From positions 4,030,001-4,094,000 of the forward strand of contig CM033111.1 in the NCBI GenBank assembly GCA_019321725.1: a stretch of 64,000 nucleotides of DNA, given 5' to 3'. Shown one piece after another: positions 26,000 through 39,182 of this stretch. The stretch's first letter is position 1. Each line of letters starts with the position of its first letter. This stretch comes from Paulownia fortunei (lineage: Eukaryota; Streptophyta; Magnoliopsida; Lamiales; Paulowniaceae). Below the pieces are notes generated by a model. The model worked only from the letters and a program-made list of their open reading frames with translations, ran no database searches and was not told the origin of the DNA. The position numbers and the translations under genes were made by a program.

Positions 26000-26560
26000 T
26001 ATATATTTTGTCCCTTTGAACTATAGTCTGTATATCCAATATCACCGTTAGGCTATTCACCAAATACCCCCAAAACAACCTAACGTAATACTTAGGCCCC
26101 TGAACAATTTGATATAACATTTTTACCCTTCACTATAATATGAGTTCCCATTAATGCCCTTAACATAAAATCCCATTTTATTTTTTTCATTTATTTTTCC
26201 TTCATCTTCACCATTTTTTTTCTGTTTTTCATCATTCTTCTCCATTGGATTGTGCTGGAGTACGATTGGAGTTTTTAGTAGGGTAAGTGGGGGATTGGGT
26301 CAATAAGATAGTGCATGGGCAGCCATGATATAGCAGGCGGTGGGATTAGGGAGGGGCTTGGGTTGGGTTAGCAAGGGGTTGTGAGTTTTTTTGGTAGGTT
26401 GGAGATAGAGTGGGTGGAGTTGGGGTGGCCATGTTGGGTTTAGCGAGGTTGGCAGTAGGTCGTGCGACTAATGGAATAGGGTTGAGAGGGCTGGAGTGGG
26501 TGGGATGGGGGGTTGCGCGAGGATGGGCGATAAGGGATAAGGTGGCTAGGTGTCAAATGT
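26000..26560. mobile_element. G-rich block with element-like flank
   Basis: AT-rich flank with CCCTTTGAACTATAGTC and AATACCCCCAAAAC leads into about 330 bases of strongly G-rich plus strand (GGGTTGGGTT, GGGTGGGATGGGGGG). The strand bias and the flanking lines resemble the element at 47620-49410, where the C-rich strand is on top. It may be a related non-autonomous DNA transposon. No inverted ends were confirmed. Confidence 0.35.
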
Positions 26561-26764
26561 CATCTTCCACTAGGTTCTCTTGACGTGCTATATAATTGTG
26601 GTGTCGTACTAACATCCGTTACCACATCAATCTTCACCAATTGACACAAAATTATATGGAGAACTTATGCAAATCATATGAAGTCTATTTGGGGTCCACT
26701 ACAAAATATGTGGGCCCTACACAAATTGAAAAAATGAAAAAGAAAGCAAGCAAAAGAAAATGAA

Positions 26765-27235
26765 TGTTGAAAATGAATGTTGAAAATGAAGCATTGTTTT
26801 GGCAGCTACTTCTTTTCTTGATTTGTCATTTCCACGTTGATGTTTTCTTCCTCATCCTTATAAATAGAGTTGTGAGGAACAGAGGAAAAATACAGCATGT
26901 GGGAAAACACTTGAAGTTTTTTCTTTTAGGGCAATACAAAAGGGTTAGAAAAATATTATTTAGTAAATATTACAGCGGTTGTACAAAATTTTTCTTTTCT
27001 TGAAATTTGACATAAAACTCAAATGTGTATTTTTTCTTGTATCGATAAATTCTCTATTAGTGGCAGAATGGGAACTCTCATGGAGATGGATTTGTCGAAT
27101 CACGTAAAAATATCTATACAATTTTATATTCTATCGGTATTATTTATTTTTTGTCGTTATTCTATTGGTATGATTTGTCAGATATTTCTAATAAATTAAA
27201 TTTTGAATTCTTAATTGCTTTTATTGTGCCCAACA
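26765..27235 (+). mobile_element. Copia-like LTR remnant
   Basis: Starts TGTTGAAAATG, has a TATA-like TATAAATAGAG near 26860, and ends in a T-rich stretch with ATTGCTTTTATTGTGCCCAACA near 27233. Plant Ty1-copia LTRs commonly start TGTTG and end CAACA in this layout. The usual primer-binding sequence does not follow, and no clear 5-bp target duplication was found, so it may be a degraded solo LTR. Confidence 0.4.
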
Positions 27236-30200
27236 ATTTACCGATATAGATCTTTTATTTTATTTATAGTTGGAAGAATGAATTGTTAAAACTAGTTGCT
27301 CTATAGTCTTGTTGAAGTTCTCAACTACTTCAACTATTATATAATATATTATAATTTTTTTTATTATCAATGAAATAAGTTTCTTTCTCTGTCTCGATAA
27401 ACGTTTTATTAGTGTCATATATTTATAATTGTAATACAATAGTTAGCCTATACCTCGCATTTGAGAAAAATAATTATAAACGGCAAACTACTGTTTACAC
27501 AGTGAACCGTTTTTAATACCTTCCAAAGGGGTTCTTGAGATGTTATATTTGATCTTCAACTCCTGATCTACGAATTGAGGCAAAGATGCTAGAACCCGCA
27601 ACTTCTACGAACGTGGCAGGCCAAGAGAGTGGCCCCCTAAACAACCAGGAACTAAACAACAACTAGAAACTCTGGAAAACGAGAACTCCAGACTTTGATA
27701 TTGAACAACGTATATGGGGAGGCAGAGAATGCTTTTAAAATAATGGAGAACCCTTTTTGAAAACACCAAAAGCACGTCCTTAGTTTCTTAGGTTTCACCT
27801 TCTATTTTGCATTTGGAACTTAGATTTTTAAATTCTGAATGTTTCTATAATCAGTCAACCATACTACTACATAAGGAGCACTACATAGATACTATTTCAT
27901 TTGCAGCCAATATTTGTGTTGATTAGCTAGGAACAGGATATAATGAACAATTATTTAAGTGTAACGTGGATTTCAAGGTTATAATTCATGATGTAGGCGT
28001 GCAAGAAAGGTGCATGTCCAGTTATCATCTGGTTTTCAAGACTTCAACCGTATAAAAGACTTAAAATTCGATCAACTTTAGGAAGAAAAAAAATCTGAAA
28101 TTTAGGTTTGTTATTGTTTCAATTTACGATCAGTATGGGATGGAAAATTGCAATGACACCTTATTCATAACACAATGCCCTCATCATGGTGTGGCACAAT
28201 CTAAAATCAATTTGCCTAAATATTGAGATGATTAAGTAATTATTATACACATGCAAAACTTAGAGAATGTTTGGCTAAATTTAGTTCAGTCAAAATATCT
28301 CATAAGATGCTTATATCTTTATAAGATTTTAAATATTTTAAGATGAGTTCTTATCGGTAAATTCGAAAAATAAAACGTTATGAATCTATGAATTTTTATT
28401 AAATAAAAAGAAGAAATCACTGTAAATTTTATAATGTTATTGTAAACGACTCTCTAGTCAAATAAACTTTAGCAGAATTGAAAATTAAAATAAATATCAA
28501 TAAAAACTAGTTTAGCAATACATATATAAGTATCTTCGAAAAAATATAGAAGAATTGAATATTAGAGTATAATAAATGTATATAAAAATCTAGATCTGTA
28601 TTTGTACAACTGTTTTTGGGAAAAGGGAATTCCTTTGGTTTGTTTTTAAATGAACAGATTTTTTTTTTTTATAATATGATATGAATTCTAGTTTGGCTTA
28701 GTAAGCAAGGTTTTTTAAAAAGGATAAATTGTCATTTAATAAACGTCCCATTTCTTGACCCTTCAACAAATAACTCCCTGCAGTTATAAATACTTATGAT
28801 CGAAACACACTCAACTTATGCTTAAAAAAATTAATTTGATAGAAAACAAAAAAAAAATGATTGAAATTAAAGACATGTAACTAATTATTAATCCAGGTGA
28901 ATCCAAATGTATGACCATAAATTTATTCAAATCGGATTCTTTATTTCATTTAGTGTTTCATTTCCTATTTCAACATCATTCATACATTTCAAATGTATTG
29001 AATGACATTATTAATATATACTTAATATGTATTAATGTTAATAAAATTGAAAATAAAATACTACTTGAAATAAAGTATGCATACTAAAATTCATATATAT
29101 TTTAGCAAGGAGTATATTTATTAAGTTACACTAAAATGGGACAAAGAAAAGGAGAAACAGAAACACTTATTACAATTTCACCAAAAACCATGGAAATCAA
29201 AGATATCTATTGTGCCTGAGAACAAAAGGAAATGGAGAGTGTTGTAGCAAAAGTGAGTCTTTTGATGTTACGAAACTATTACCATATACATTTATTATAA
29301 GTATGGCTTATGACATAATCAAATAATTATAGTTACTTTATTTCAACTGTATTTTTTTTTATCACATTAATATACCGCATATTTGTATCATACCAATTAA
29401 TGAGCGAAAACAAATAGCGTTAGAGAGTACAAAGCTACCATTATAAACTAATCGAAAACAAGTCGCGTTGGAGAGTACAAAACTAAAATTATAGATTGTG
29501 AGTCTACAAATTTTATCAAACCAATGCAAGTAGTGACATACCAAAGGTAATTTCTATAGAAGCTGGTCATTAATAAATACTAGTATAGATTGATAGTGAG
29601 CTTACCAAAGTGAAGGCTTTGCCTCTAAGCCCATGATATCAAAATGGGGTGGTGCCAATAATTGAGTTCAAGATCTTTACATATTTTAGTCTTTGTATGT
29701 TTTGCAAGTAGCATGTGTGATCAGACAACTGATGGTACAATTCTAGTAAATCACAAGCATCTATCTTATTGCATTAATCAGAACATTGAATCTTACACTA
29801 GAATCATGATCAAGATCTAATAATGTAGAATCAATCAAATTCATACCCAAAAGAGTTGATGTGGCCTAAAATCAGTAGAAAAATTCAAGTTCAAGTAGAA
29901 GTTGTACAACCTTAAACTCTATACAGTGATTCCAGGCCAAGAAGTTTGTTTGTTTAGACATGGATCAGAAGACGATGAATTACTTAGGAAAATTCAAAAG
30001 TGTCTACTTCATTGTCAGCTGGGTGTCAGCAGAAATAAATTCTTGAAAGAGATGCCAAATATGTCTCCCAAAGACAATGTGATTTAGAGGGGTCAAGTAA
30101 CATGACAATGCTGAGGTATGATGAAAATCCAGCAAGGATAGAGATATAAAAGACCTTGTGTTGGTGTGTATTCTATCTTGCCATTCCACGTGGGATGCTT

Positions 30201-32859
30201 CTACTGCAATGCTAGGAATTTTCTGACAAATTTTTGTATGATAAGTGAACATCATGGTTTTCGGGGTGATATATTTGAGTAATAATTGAAGGGGTCAGGA
30301 AGTAAAATAGAGTTATGCATTTATTAAAGGGAAAAAAAAAAAAAAAAAAACAGAAAGGTAATGTTTGTTTTTGTTTTGAGTGATCTGGGGAAGTTGTTTG
30401 GAAGAGATAAAATTGGAAATGAGAAAAGACTAATGTAATATTTGGTTTTAATTTGGAGGAAATTCTTTTATTGTAAATATCTTATTTAGTAAGATTTTAT
30501 TTGGTTAATAGTATGATATCAATTTTTTTCAATGAGTTATATATAATAATAGAATAGAATAGATATATATATATATTTATAACAATACAATAATTAAATA
30601 ATATAATAGTTGTTGATGTGAGTACCATTTTATTTTGAGGAAAGAATTAATTTATTTTAGAGAAAGAATTTGCCAAACACATGTTTATTAAGCATATGAG
30701 GAAATAAAAACAAACATAGCTAAAAAAATTGATGTCAAAAGTGGCTTTAAACAACTACTTTAATGTACACTACTAGTTTTATAAAGTGGAAAGACTTCAA
30801 CATAAGATTTATTTGAGTTTTATGTGTATTGTAAGAACCTAATTTAGGTTTTAATTTTCCCTATTAGTTTAGTTAATTCTATTGAATTTATGGCTTTCCT
30901 TAGAATGTTTCCTTTTTCTTTTTTTTTTTTCTTTTCCTCCTTGGAAATCAAGCAATATTAATCACTCAAATTTGAAAAACTATATTGCGGCGTACCATTT
31001 TATCATTAATCCCTCCAAAATCAATACTCATTATGTTATTTTTTAATATATTAACATTTTACTAATTCCTGCTATCTTAATTAATTAGGCAAGAAGAATT
31101 GGCACTAAATTCAATATTCTAAATATGTTGCCACTACATAAACATCGCTCTCAATGTATCTTTAGTAATGGTGTATTCATGAAATGGTTTCTAACATCAT
31201 ATACGACATTCATGAACTAAGGAAACCCTGTTACCAGACATGCAAGAGAAAAAAGTCATCTGTCTTTTTTTTTTCTAACCAAACTGATTTGAAATACTCT
31301 ATGAGCCATCATACTATGTTTGACTTCAGTGCCATACTTCAAGAAAATTATCAACGTTTTTTAGTACATTTCATCTTCCTCCATTATGCCACATATCTTT
31401 CTGTTTGATATGATTAAATTTCTGAAGATGCAAGTTCTTGGGCCAGTTCAGCCACAAGTCCGTGGTACAAATATGAATGGGACTTGGTGTTTGTTTTTTT
31501 TTTTTCTTTGTTTTGGTAAAAAAAATTTTAAAAAAAATATCTTGGTAGCATGACGTGACAATAAAAGTATCTCATTATTTTGAAATATTTAGATTTTAAG
31601 TTATAATTGTTATTCAATAATGAATCAACTATCACAGCCCCACTAATAAGAGTGGAGTTCTTCCATTATAAAAATTATTGATTCACGAATTAGTATTGTA
31701 AATGAATTTAAACCCATTATTTTTTTTTTTTAAGAAGTAGTGGGTTACACTCTAATCCTATAATTATATGTCACTTTACAATTACACCTTTTACGAAAAC
31801 ATAAGAATAATGTATTGTAACTTGTTGGAAATAACAATTGAATTTTTTTAGAGTTGATAATATATAATCAAACATGATATTTAGTAGTTGCGTGTTTAGT
31901 ATGATTGAAATCGATAGCTATTAAATGAAGTCTCTATGTGAATCTTTATAAAATAAAAAAATAATGGTTTTTTGAATTATTTATAGTTGAAGCAAAGCTA
32001 CAAAATTATACCACCAAAGTAACTAGTCAAGCATATAAAATCTTGCCACATTGATAAGAAAGCTTCATCAGCAATCATGAAGATGGGGGTTGGCAAAAGA
32101 TCAAAACACAAGCAAAGGAGGCAGCTATCAAAGCATTCAAAAGTGGAAGCAAAAGGATGAGAGAAAAAATGTGCAGCAGCATAATGTGGAGGGAACTAGT
32201 AGAAGCCTAAAACAAAGAAACAAAGAAACAAAAAAAAAAAAAAAATATAAAATTGTGTTTCAAAATATCAATGAAGTATGCAATAAATCGGAACCTCCAA
32301 AGATTCCAATATACTAATCCGGTTAACAAAATGAGGACAAAAAAAAAACAGTTAATTCTTTTTTTTTTAAGTCAAAAACACTCTATTATGGGTGATGATT
32401 AATATAATTATCCCCGACACATGATATCACTCGAAATCAACCGTATTTTACAAAAAACAATAAAAATACAATAAAGAATATTACTCTTTTACAAACTAAT
32501 GAGTTTTTCGTGGTGTTAGTTGTGTACAAACATATACAATAAAAAGAGATATCCACAATATATATTTATTGTTAAAAATAGTTAATTCTTGTGTGATGAG
32601 TATATAATTATTCCTCAATTACGAGTGTTTTGTAATATGAAAAGAGGAAAAAGAAAATTGAGAGAATTATTTATTATTGAACTCAAAGATAACAATGTGA
32701 GAAATTTTCGGGTATCCTATGTTATGTTGCCTCTTGACCATGGCAAAGCCAATGGCTCAACCAGATTTCCGGGCGGCTGCCGCCAAATTCCGTATTATTG
32801 AGTCTCACTTTCACTCGCGTAGTGTCTAGCTTGAGATCAAGCTTTATATGCCCTCCATT

Positions 32860-32860
<1 letters not shown>

Positions 32861-32891
<31 letters not shown>

Positions 32892-32910
32892 CCACTCACA
32901 CACACACACT
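32861..32910 (+). repeat. CT and CA microsatellites upstream of the DUF1645-like gene
   Basis: A CT run (32861-32892) is followed by a CA run (about 32896-32910). They lie after a TTTATATG stretch and about 400 bases before the start codon. Pyrimidine-rich tracts are common in plant promoters and 5' leaders, so this may be transcribed. Confidence 0.8.
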
Positions 32911-33291
32911 CTCACACCCTCAATACCAAAGCCAGAGATCCCTATTTTGGGATATCCTTCTGTAGCCTTTCGGTGCTTAAATTCAATCACTTTCATTCTT
33001 TTCCTCATCACTTCACACAAACAAAATGTCAATCTCAATGTTCCTCCTCAGTGAAACAAGGCCTATGTACTTTTGTTCCAAGCATTAATAAAGCAAAAGC
33101 TGATTCTCATTCCCAGAGAAACACAATTATCTTTCCTTTTGCTCTCTTTTTGACTTCCAAATTCCAATTACTACTAGTATAATTTATACTTTCTTGAGGT
33201 TAATTTTCTTGAACCCTGTGCCTTCATCTTTAGTACTGGGTATAAATATTCTCTCCTGTTTTTCTCAATCTTCCCAATTGTTAGCAACACT

Positions 33292-34116
33292 ATGGCTGTT
33301 GATGTATGCTCAGAATTTTCAAGCCCAGTGGTTAGTCCAAGAATCTCATTTTCCCATGACCTCAAAGAATTGGACTTTGTGCCTGTAGAATCCCACCCTG
33401 CTCGGTCAGATGCGTTGCTTTTGAACCCCACCATCGATTTCGATTTCTGCATTGGCCAAGGCTTCTCCCAAGAAATTTCTTCAGCTGATGAGCTCTTTGC
33501 CAATGGCAAAATCCTGCCCGTCGAGATCAAGAAAATCACCCCACCACAAGGAATTCATCAATCTGATCCAATTTCAGGCCATTCTAAGCCCGAAAGCACC
33601 CACAAGAATGTCGAATTTGCAAACGAAAACACCCAGAAAAAGCGGTTGATCGAGTTTCTATCCAGCAGCTTTGATGCTGATGAAGAAGAGGAGAAACCAT
33701 CGACAAAACCATTCTGGCAATTCAGAAGAAGCAGCAGCGTGAACTGTGACAATGGCAGGGGTAATGGGTTGCTCCGATCTTTACAGTTTCTGACCCGAAG
33801 CAACTCAACGGGCTCTGTCCCTAATCCAAAGCCATCTGCATATCCTAAAGGTATGCAGAAGCAGCATTCATTGAAAGAGGCATCAATTAATCGCCCAAAT
33901 TCATCGGTTCCATCTTTTAATCAGTACTGTCCTTATAATAACCCCACATCGAAAAAGCCGTCTTTGAGGAAGAGTACCAGCAGATCATATGGCAATGGAG
34001 TTCGAATTAGTCCAGTTTTGAACATTCCTCCCACTTATATTGCCAAAGGTACTGTAAGTTTATTCGGGATCGGTTCCTTTTTCTGTAGTAAAAAATCCAA
34101 GAAGAAGAGAAATTGA
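33292..34116 (+). CDS. DUF1645 / MAKR-like protein, function unknown
   Basis: A single exon encodes 274 residues. Near the N-terminus are VSPRISFSHDL and, around residues 48-70, DFDFCIGQGFSQEISSADEL then FANGKILPVEI. The 'SADELF.NGKI.P' block marks plant DUF1645 and membrane-associated kinase regulator (MAKR)-like proteins. The middle has an acidic DADEEEEK patch, then KPFWQFRRSSSVNCD and LLRSLQFLTRSNSTGS, a Ser/Arg-rich basic stretch typical of the family. The C-terminus is basic (KKSKKKRN), which could help membrane or nuclear targeting. No signal peptide or membrane span is seen. A TATA-like TATAAATATT at 33241 is only about 50 bases upstream. Whether it belongs with DUF1645 or MAKR proper needs a profile search. 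By recalled gene order it could match At1g68330. Confidence 0.85.
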   Translation: MAVDVCSEFSSPVVSPRISFSHDLKELDFVPVESHPARSDALLLNPTIDFDFCIGQGFSQEISSADELFANGKILPVEIKKITPPQGIHQSDPISGHSKPESTHKNVEFANENTQKKRLIEFLSSSFDADEEEEKPSTKPFWQFRRSSSVNCDNGRGNGLLRSLQFLTRSNSTGSVPNPKPSAYPKGMQKQHSLKEASINRPNSSVPSFNQYCPYNNPTSKKPSLRKSTSRSYGNGVRISPVLNIPPTYIAKGTVSLFGIGSFFCSKKSKKKRN

Positions 34117-34955
34117 TTCTTGAAAGTATATATTTTCATCTTTCTGTACAGTTGACAGTTTTGCTTGAATCTCTAATGTCCTTGTACCTCTTGAATTATT
34201 GTCTATAAGAACTCTATCCAGTTATGTGAAAACCATGGGCTACAACAGTCCATGTAAGAATTATTCACTGCTTATTACATTTCAAAAAATGGAAGTCATG
34301 AAATGTAAAATGGCATATATGATTTTTTATTATAATTTTATTGAATGCTTTATTGTATTTATTGATTTTCGCCACTTATATTTTGTGTGGATATAATTTT
34401 ATACATGGTTTAAAATTTATACAATAAATTAATATCTTAATTGGTTCTAAATAAATAAACCATAATGTGTTCAAAAGTTGCAAGAGAAAAAACAAGATAT
34501 ACTTCTTTAATGGGCTTGTCATGCTTTTCTCTCATTTCTCTTTTTAAAGTATTTGTCAAGTGAAATAATTGCAAATATGGCTGGCATTTGTTCTTTTTTG
34601 AATTCTGAAGGTTTCTTTTTGGATTAGTTGAAAAAATGTTGGTTGAGAGGTTGAGTTTGCTTTAATTCAGGTCCCTCTTGCTCTAAACAAGCAGATCAAG
34701 ACAAGAGTTCAATTGGATCCAAAGAAAAGTTCTTAAAAAATATTGATCAATGATTGAAAAGTCCCTCCTAAATAATCACTTTACAAACCACCTTGCCCAA
34801 CTCCTACTATGAACATGTCTTGGGTCTTCAATCTCTATAAAGAAAAAGTATTCTATTATTCAATACTTGAAAATGCTTTATCAAACTATTCTTTATGTGT
34901 GTTTTGCTGCCAATTTTTTTGTAGCAGCATAATGTATCTTAGTTCAATTTCCATT

Positions 34956-35200
34956 ATTACGAGGTCTTGAAATTAAATTTCACACGTAAGTATGGTATTA
35001 TTCATATTAATTTTATTAATGAGGCACATAATAATAGTTATGTTTCGATGCACGTGAACGTTTTAAATATTCATATTCATTTACTCTTTACATAAAATAA
35101 TTATATTATTCATCATTGCACATGAAAAAAGATAGTTAAATTGACCAATTAAATTATTATGAGGTCTTGAAATTAAGTTTCACCCGTACGTGGAGTGTTA
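34956..35200. repeat. Diverged direct repeat, 200-bp spacing
   Basis: GAGGTCTTGAAATTAA.TTTCAC.CGTA occurs at 34961 and again at 35161. Similarity fades after about 60 bases. It is probably an old duplication or two fragments of one element. Confidence 0.6.
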
Positions 35201-36549
35201 TTTATATTAATTTCAATTTACTGGTGAGCTTCAGTACCTTGCTATTCATTGTACATAAAAAGTCATAAAATTAGTTATATCCAGTTGTATTCTATCGTTT
35301 CTCTAAAATAAATATTAAAATTAACGCAATTTGTTGCTTGAATCCACACATCAGTTTCACATGTTTCATGACATTCTTTTTCTGCTATGGAATTAACTGC
35401 AGAAAAGCTTTGCCTAAGTTTTGGATGCAACTTGTGTCAAAATGGCCTGCCTTTTTCTTCTAATAATTGCAAAAGTATAATTATATATATATATATATAT
35501 ATAATTTAAAAAATTAATATACCTTATTTCAGATTGATCTCAAACTTAAGTATTTAAGATTGGAAAGACCTAATCCGCTTGGTAGATGGCCCCAATTAAA
35601 ATTCTTTAATATTTAAATTAATTCATGTTATAATATAATATGAACTATAAAGTGAATGCAATATAAAAATTATATTATAATAATTAAATATCGATATATT
35701 TATATTTAGTTATATAGGATTCAAATGTTCAAATTCCATGACTCTTTGATCTCATTACTGTTGTGTGTATCAACAATGGAATTTTTTGAGTATACATACA
35801 TACATACACATATATATATATATAAATTATAAACTAAGAGAAGGGTGTGCTTGTAATATTTAGTAAGGCATCCAATGCAACTGCTTTTTCACATCAAATC
35901 AGCATTGATGATGACTGGTCAAATAATCACTTTTAAAATGAGTGCATATTCAACATTATTTTCCGGGTTCCAAGAATGTTGCTGCTAAGGCTAAAGTGAT
36001 AAAGATTTTGAGGCAAAGTTAAGCCACTTTCACTATTATATATCCGTTTAAATCTTGACATATGTTATCATATTTGATTATATTGAAGTACTATTTTTAA
36101 CAAAAAATCATTAAATTATTTGGTACTGCATTTAGAAAGTTAGTCAAATTCATTCTAGGACAAATGCATTACACATATATCCCAAATCTATTGCTTTTTT
36201 TTTTTTAGGATGTCACAAAAATAACTTTTTATTTTTTGAAATGATTTTTTTTTTCCACAGAAAATATCCTCTTTAATTAAGTAATGTTGTGACACTACTA
36301 ATTTACAAATTAAAACATGAAAATTTATTATTAAAAATTTCTGAGATAAAAATTTGTTCATTTCTCATCTAAAACTCCTCCTCCATCCCCATTAAATGGA
36401 ATACATAATTTTGGAATGAAGGAGAATATTAACTTTGATGTTCTCTATTTAGCATTTCAATAAAAGTATCAGTTTTTTAATAATTAGAATCAGTATATAA
36501 TTAATTATTTATTTGCAATATATGTTTTTTTTTAAGTAAAAAAAAAAAA

Positions 36550-36960
36550 AAGGAATTGTGATGACCCATGGTTAATTTGGGTCAGAATAAACCTTATAAG
36601 GATTTAAAAATGATGTTATACATTGCGTGATGAGTAACATGGCGAGTTCAGCCCAAGCCAACCCTATCATAAGGCCCATCCCCATGGCTACCCTTCATAT
36701 AATCAAGTCCAAACATTAAGATCAATTGTTAAGGGGCATTGGGGCCCCAAATCTATATAAATATCCCTAGCATTTATGACATTACACGAGGAATTAATCG
36801 ACTAATTACTGTTTCCCTAAAAAAAAAAAAAAATTAATCTGCAATGTTTCGATATCAATAGAGAATTTCCAAATCCATTTCACATAACTACTACGAGCAT
36901 TCATATGGTTGGTGTCATGATGTGTTATTGACAACAAATTTGGCACTCCAAACAGATTAA
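36550..36960 (+). mobile_element. Gypsy-like LTR remnant with degraded primer-binding region
   Basis: TGATGACCCATGG near the left, a TATA-like TATATAAATATCCCTAG near 36753 and CGAGCATTCATATGGTTGGTGTCATGATGTG near 36895 (given as adjacent pieces of a degraded match to the gypsy LTR end plus the TGGCGCCGTCTGTGG-type primer site). No internal genes remain. Boundaries are estimates. Confidence 0.4.
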
Positions 36961-39182
36961 TTACAGCTGATTTTCGACTTAATAATCAATGCAGTCCAAA
37001 ATAAAATTATACAGTGGATAGCTAAATATGAAGTGCAAAAATAAGAAGATAACTTGTCCCTAAAATTTAGATGAAACCACAATTTATAGAATAAAGATAA
37101 TAATAAGGTGGGTTTGAATTCGAACCCATCCTACACCCGTCTTATTTGAAATGAGTTTTCATTATTAAAAATAATTTCGATCTTGAATTTTTATTTTAAA
37201 AACAGACATAACAAATTTAGAAGATCTAACACATATGGTTCGGGTTAGGGGCTTAAAAATTTATGACGGGACGTGTGAGTTTGACCAAACTCGTTTATTA
37301 TCATTTCTAATTTGAAGTGTAAAGTGCAAACACCAAGTCTTTACTTGCTTGAAATTCTTTGATAGCAAAACAGATGAGTAGAAAGCATGAATATAGGAAA
37401 GGGTGGGTCAACATGTGCACAAAAAATGAATGGCCTACTTCGATGAATAACACCCATCCCAAAATCTAAGGCATGCGGCCCATCAAGTAAGAATCCACAC
37501 CACCTATGTATGCATATGGGAATGCTCATATCAATAATAGATGAGCATCATCAACTTACATAAGAAATGTGTGAAAATATGGATTTCTTGGAAATTAATT
37601 GCAATCAAGAATGCCTGCCGGAGGTCCGACCCGTATTATAATTTTGGAGGCAAGAATTCTCGTTGATCCGCCTTGTGATTTTGATTTCAGAACAAGATGT
37701 TGGCATCTGAAATCTAGCAACAATGGAACACAAGATCAATGAAGAAGTAAAACATGGGAAGTAGTTCAGGAATCAAAGAAGAGAAAAAGAACGAATTTTT
37801 TTTCTTCAATTTCAACATGCTAGGCTAATGAAGATGAATGCTTATGCCTTTTTTTCCTATTTCGATATCGAAAATGATGAGGAAAAATATAGATGAAGGG
37901 AGAATCACAGCCCATAATTCTCAATAAGATAGAGCATTTCAAGCATCCGGCAATACTTTATCACCACCAGAAAGAACATCGAATTACACCAGTCCCTAAA
38001 CACTTAAAGGGCAGATTAAATTTTGGAAGAGAGTTGCAAAGTATTCTTGCTTGGTTAACAAATGCTTCAAGTTTAAGTTTCAAGCTAGATGAAAATTACT
38101 TGTGACTGGACTCCCAACCAAATCACAGATGCAAAATGGAGAAACAACAAAAATGAGGTCGAGAGAAAAAGAAATTATGATCACCAAAATGACATTACAA
38201 AAGCACAAACTACTTGGTCAAAAGATATTTAATGAAATTTACATCGCGGGCTCGGTATAAATCTGAAGAGAAACAATGCTTTCAGGCTGGCATTATGGAG
38301 AAACTAGAGAAAATGTACTAGAGGCTCTCAGTCAGTCTAGTCTGATGGCACTGCCTTGACATTCAGGTCTCAGCGGCCTTAAGGAGTTCCATATCCCAAT
38401 TTCCCTTGCAAATGCCATTAATCAAATCAAGAGAGAAGGTATGCATGTATTTGCTTTGCACACAGTATGGTATATCATTCCCACCATCATCAGTACTATG
38501 ATGACAGAAACAGAGATATCCCACAACCAAACATGTTGCAGAAATCATTGCAGAGAATCCTTTACTAGAATGACAGCCTTTTAACTTAATAACAAAAATC
38601 AGCAGAACAAGAATTGTCACAAATTAAAGTCATCATTACCATATAGCCAAGAAACGCATTTCACCAAGGTCTATAAAGCATTAAACACAGTAATGGGGTC
38701 CAATTACAGGAAAAACACTAAGTATTGCTGTTAGTTAGAATGATAATTATGAACTTGGATATCATAAAGCAAAGTTCAGTTGCAAAAGAAGAAAGAAAAA
38801 CCTCCCACCAACCTTTCCACTATGTTAACTTTATTCCCATGAACAAAAACTTATATATGAACAATTATAATCAGGAAAAAACAAAAAATAGCATTCCCAA
38901 AGCAACTAAGCCTTTACTTGTACACCACATTTTACCAGAGGAATTTCAGCACTTCGCTCAAATTCCAAATTCACAATGCTGGTGCAATATGCCGCTATAT
39001 TAGTCCATCCTTCACAATTAACTATTCGGTGGGGAGAAAGAATGCCGCTTCCAACTCCACAGAAACTGCAAAGTGAACCATCAATTGAACACTCAGCTCC
39101 AAAAGAAAAAGGATTATATCACCCCACTGGAAAGATAAAAACAAATCTGGAAATCAAAAGCGAAGATTTCACCTCTTTCTTG

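Larger units (their letters stand above)
25306..33291. other. Intergenic region between GlnRS and the DUF1645-like gene
   Basis: Beyond the GlnRS promoter no gene is supported. Present are a G-rich block (26000-26560), a Copia-like LTR remnant (about 26765-27235), a MITE-like end near 28260, AT-rich filler, and (CT)n and (CA)n tracts at 32861-32910. Short open frames at 29.4-30.3, 31.2, 32.1 and 32.6 kb show no recognisable motif. Nothing else stands out. Confidence 0.65.
34117..39182. other. Intergenic region between the DUF1645-like and DUF1639 genes
   Basis: No full gene is supported. It contains a diverged 200-bp direct repeat (34961 and 35161), a TA microsatellite near 35485, a gypsy-like LTR remnant (36550-36960), poly-A tracts, and on the minus strand a possible conserved 13-residue coding tail at 38363-38404. 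The latter may belong to the 3' part of the DUF1639 transcript. Confidence 0.6.

Noticed and set aside
29902..30255. Short frames on both strands near 30 kb
   Set aside because: No recognisable motif, no splice partners and no promoter features.
33174..33539. 121-codon antisense frame at the start of the DUF1645-like gene
   Set aside because: It is antisense to a gene with clear family motifs and has none itself.
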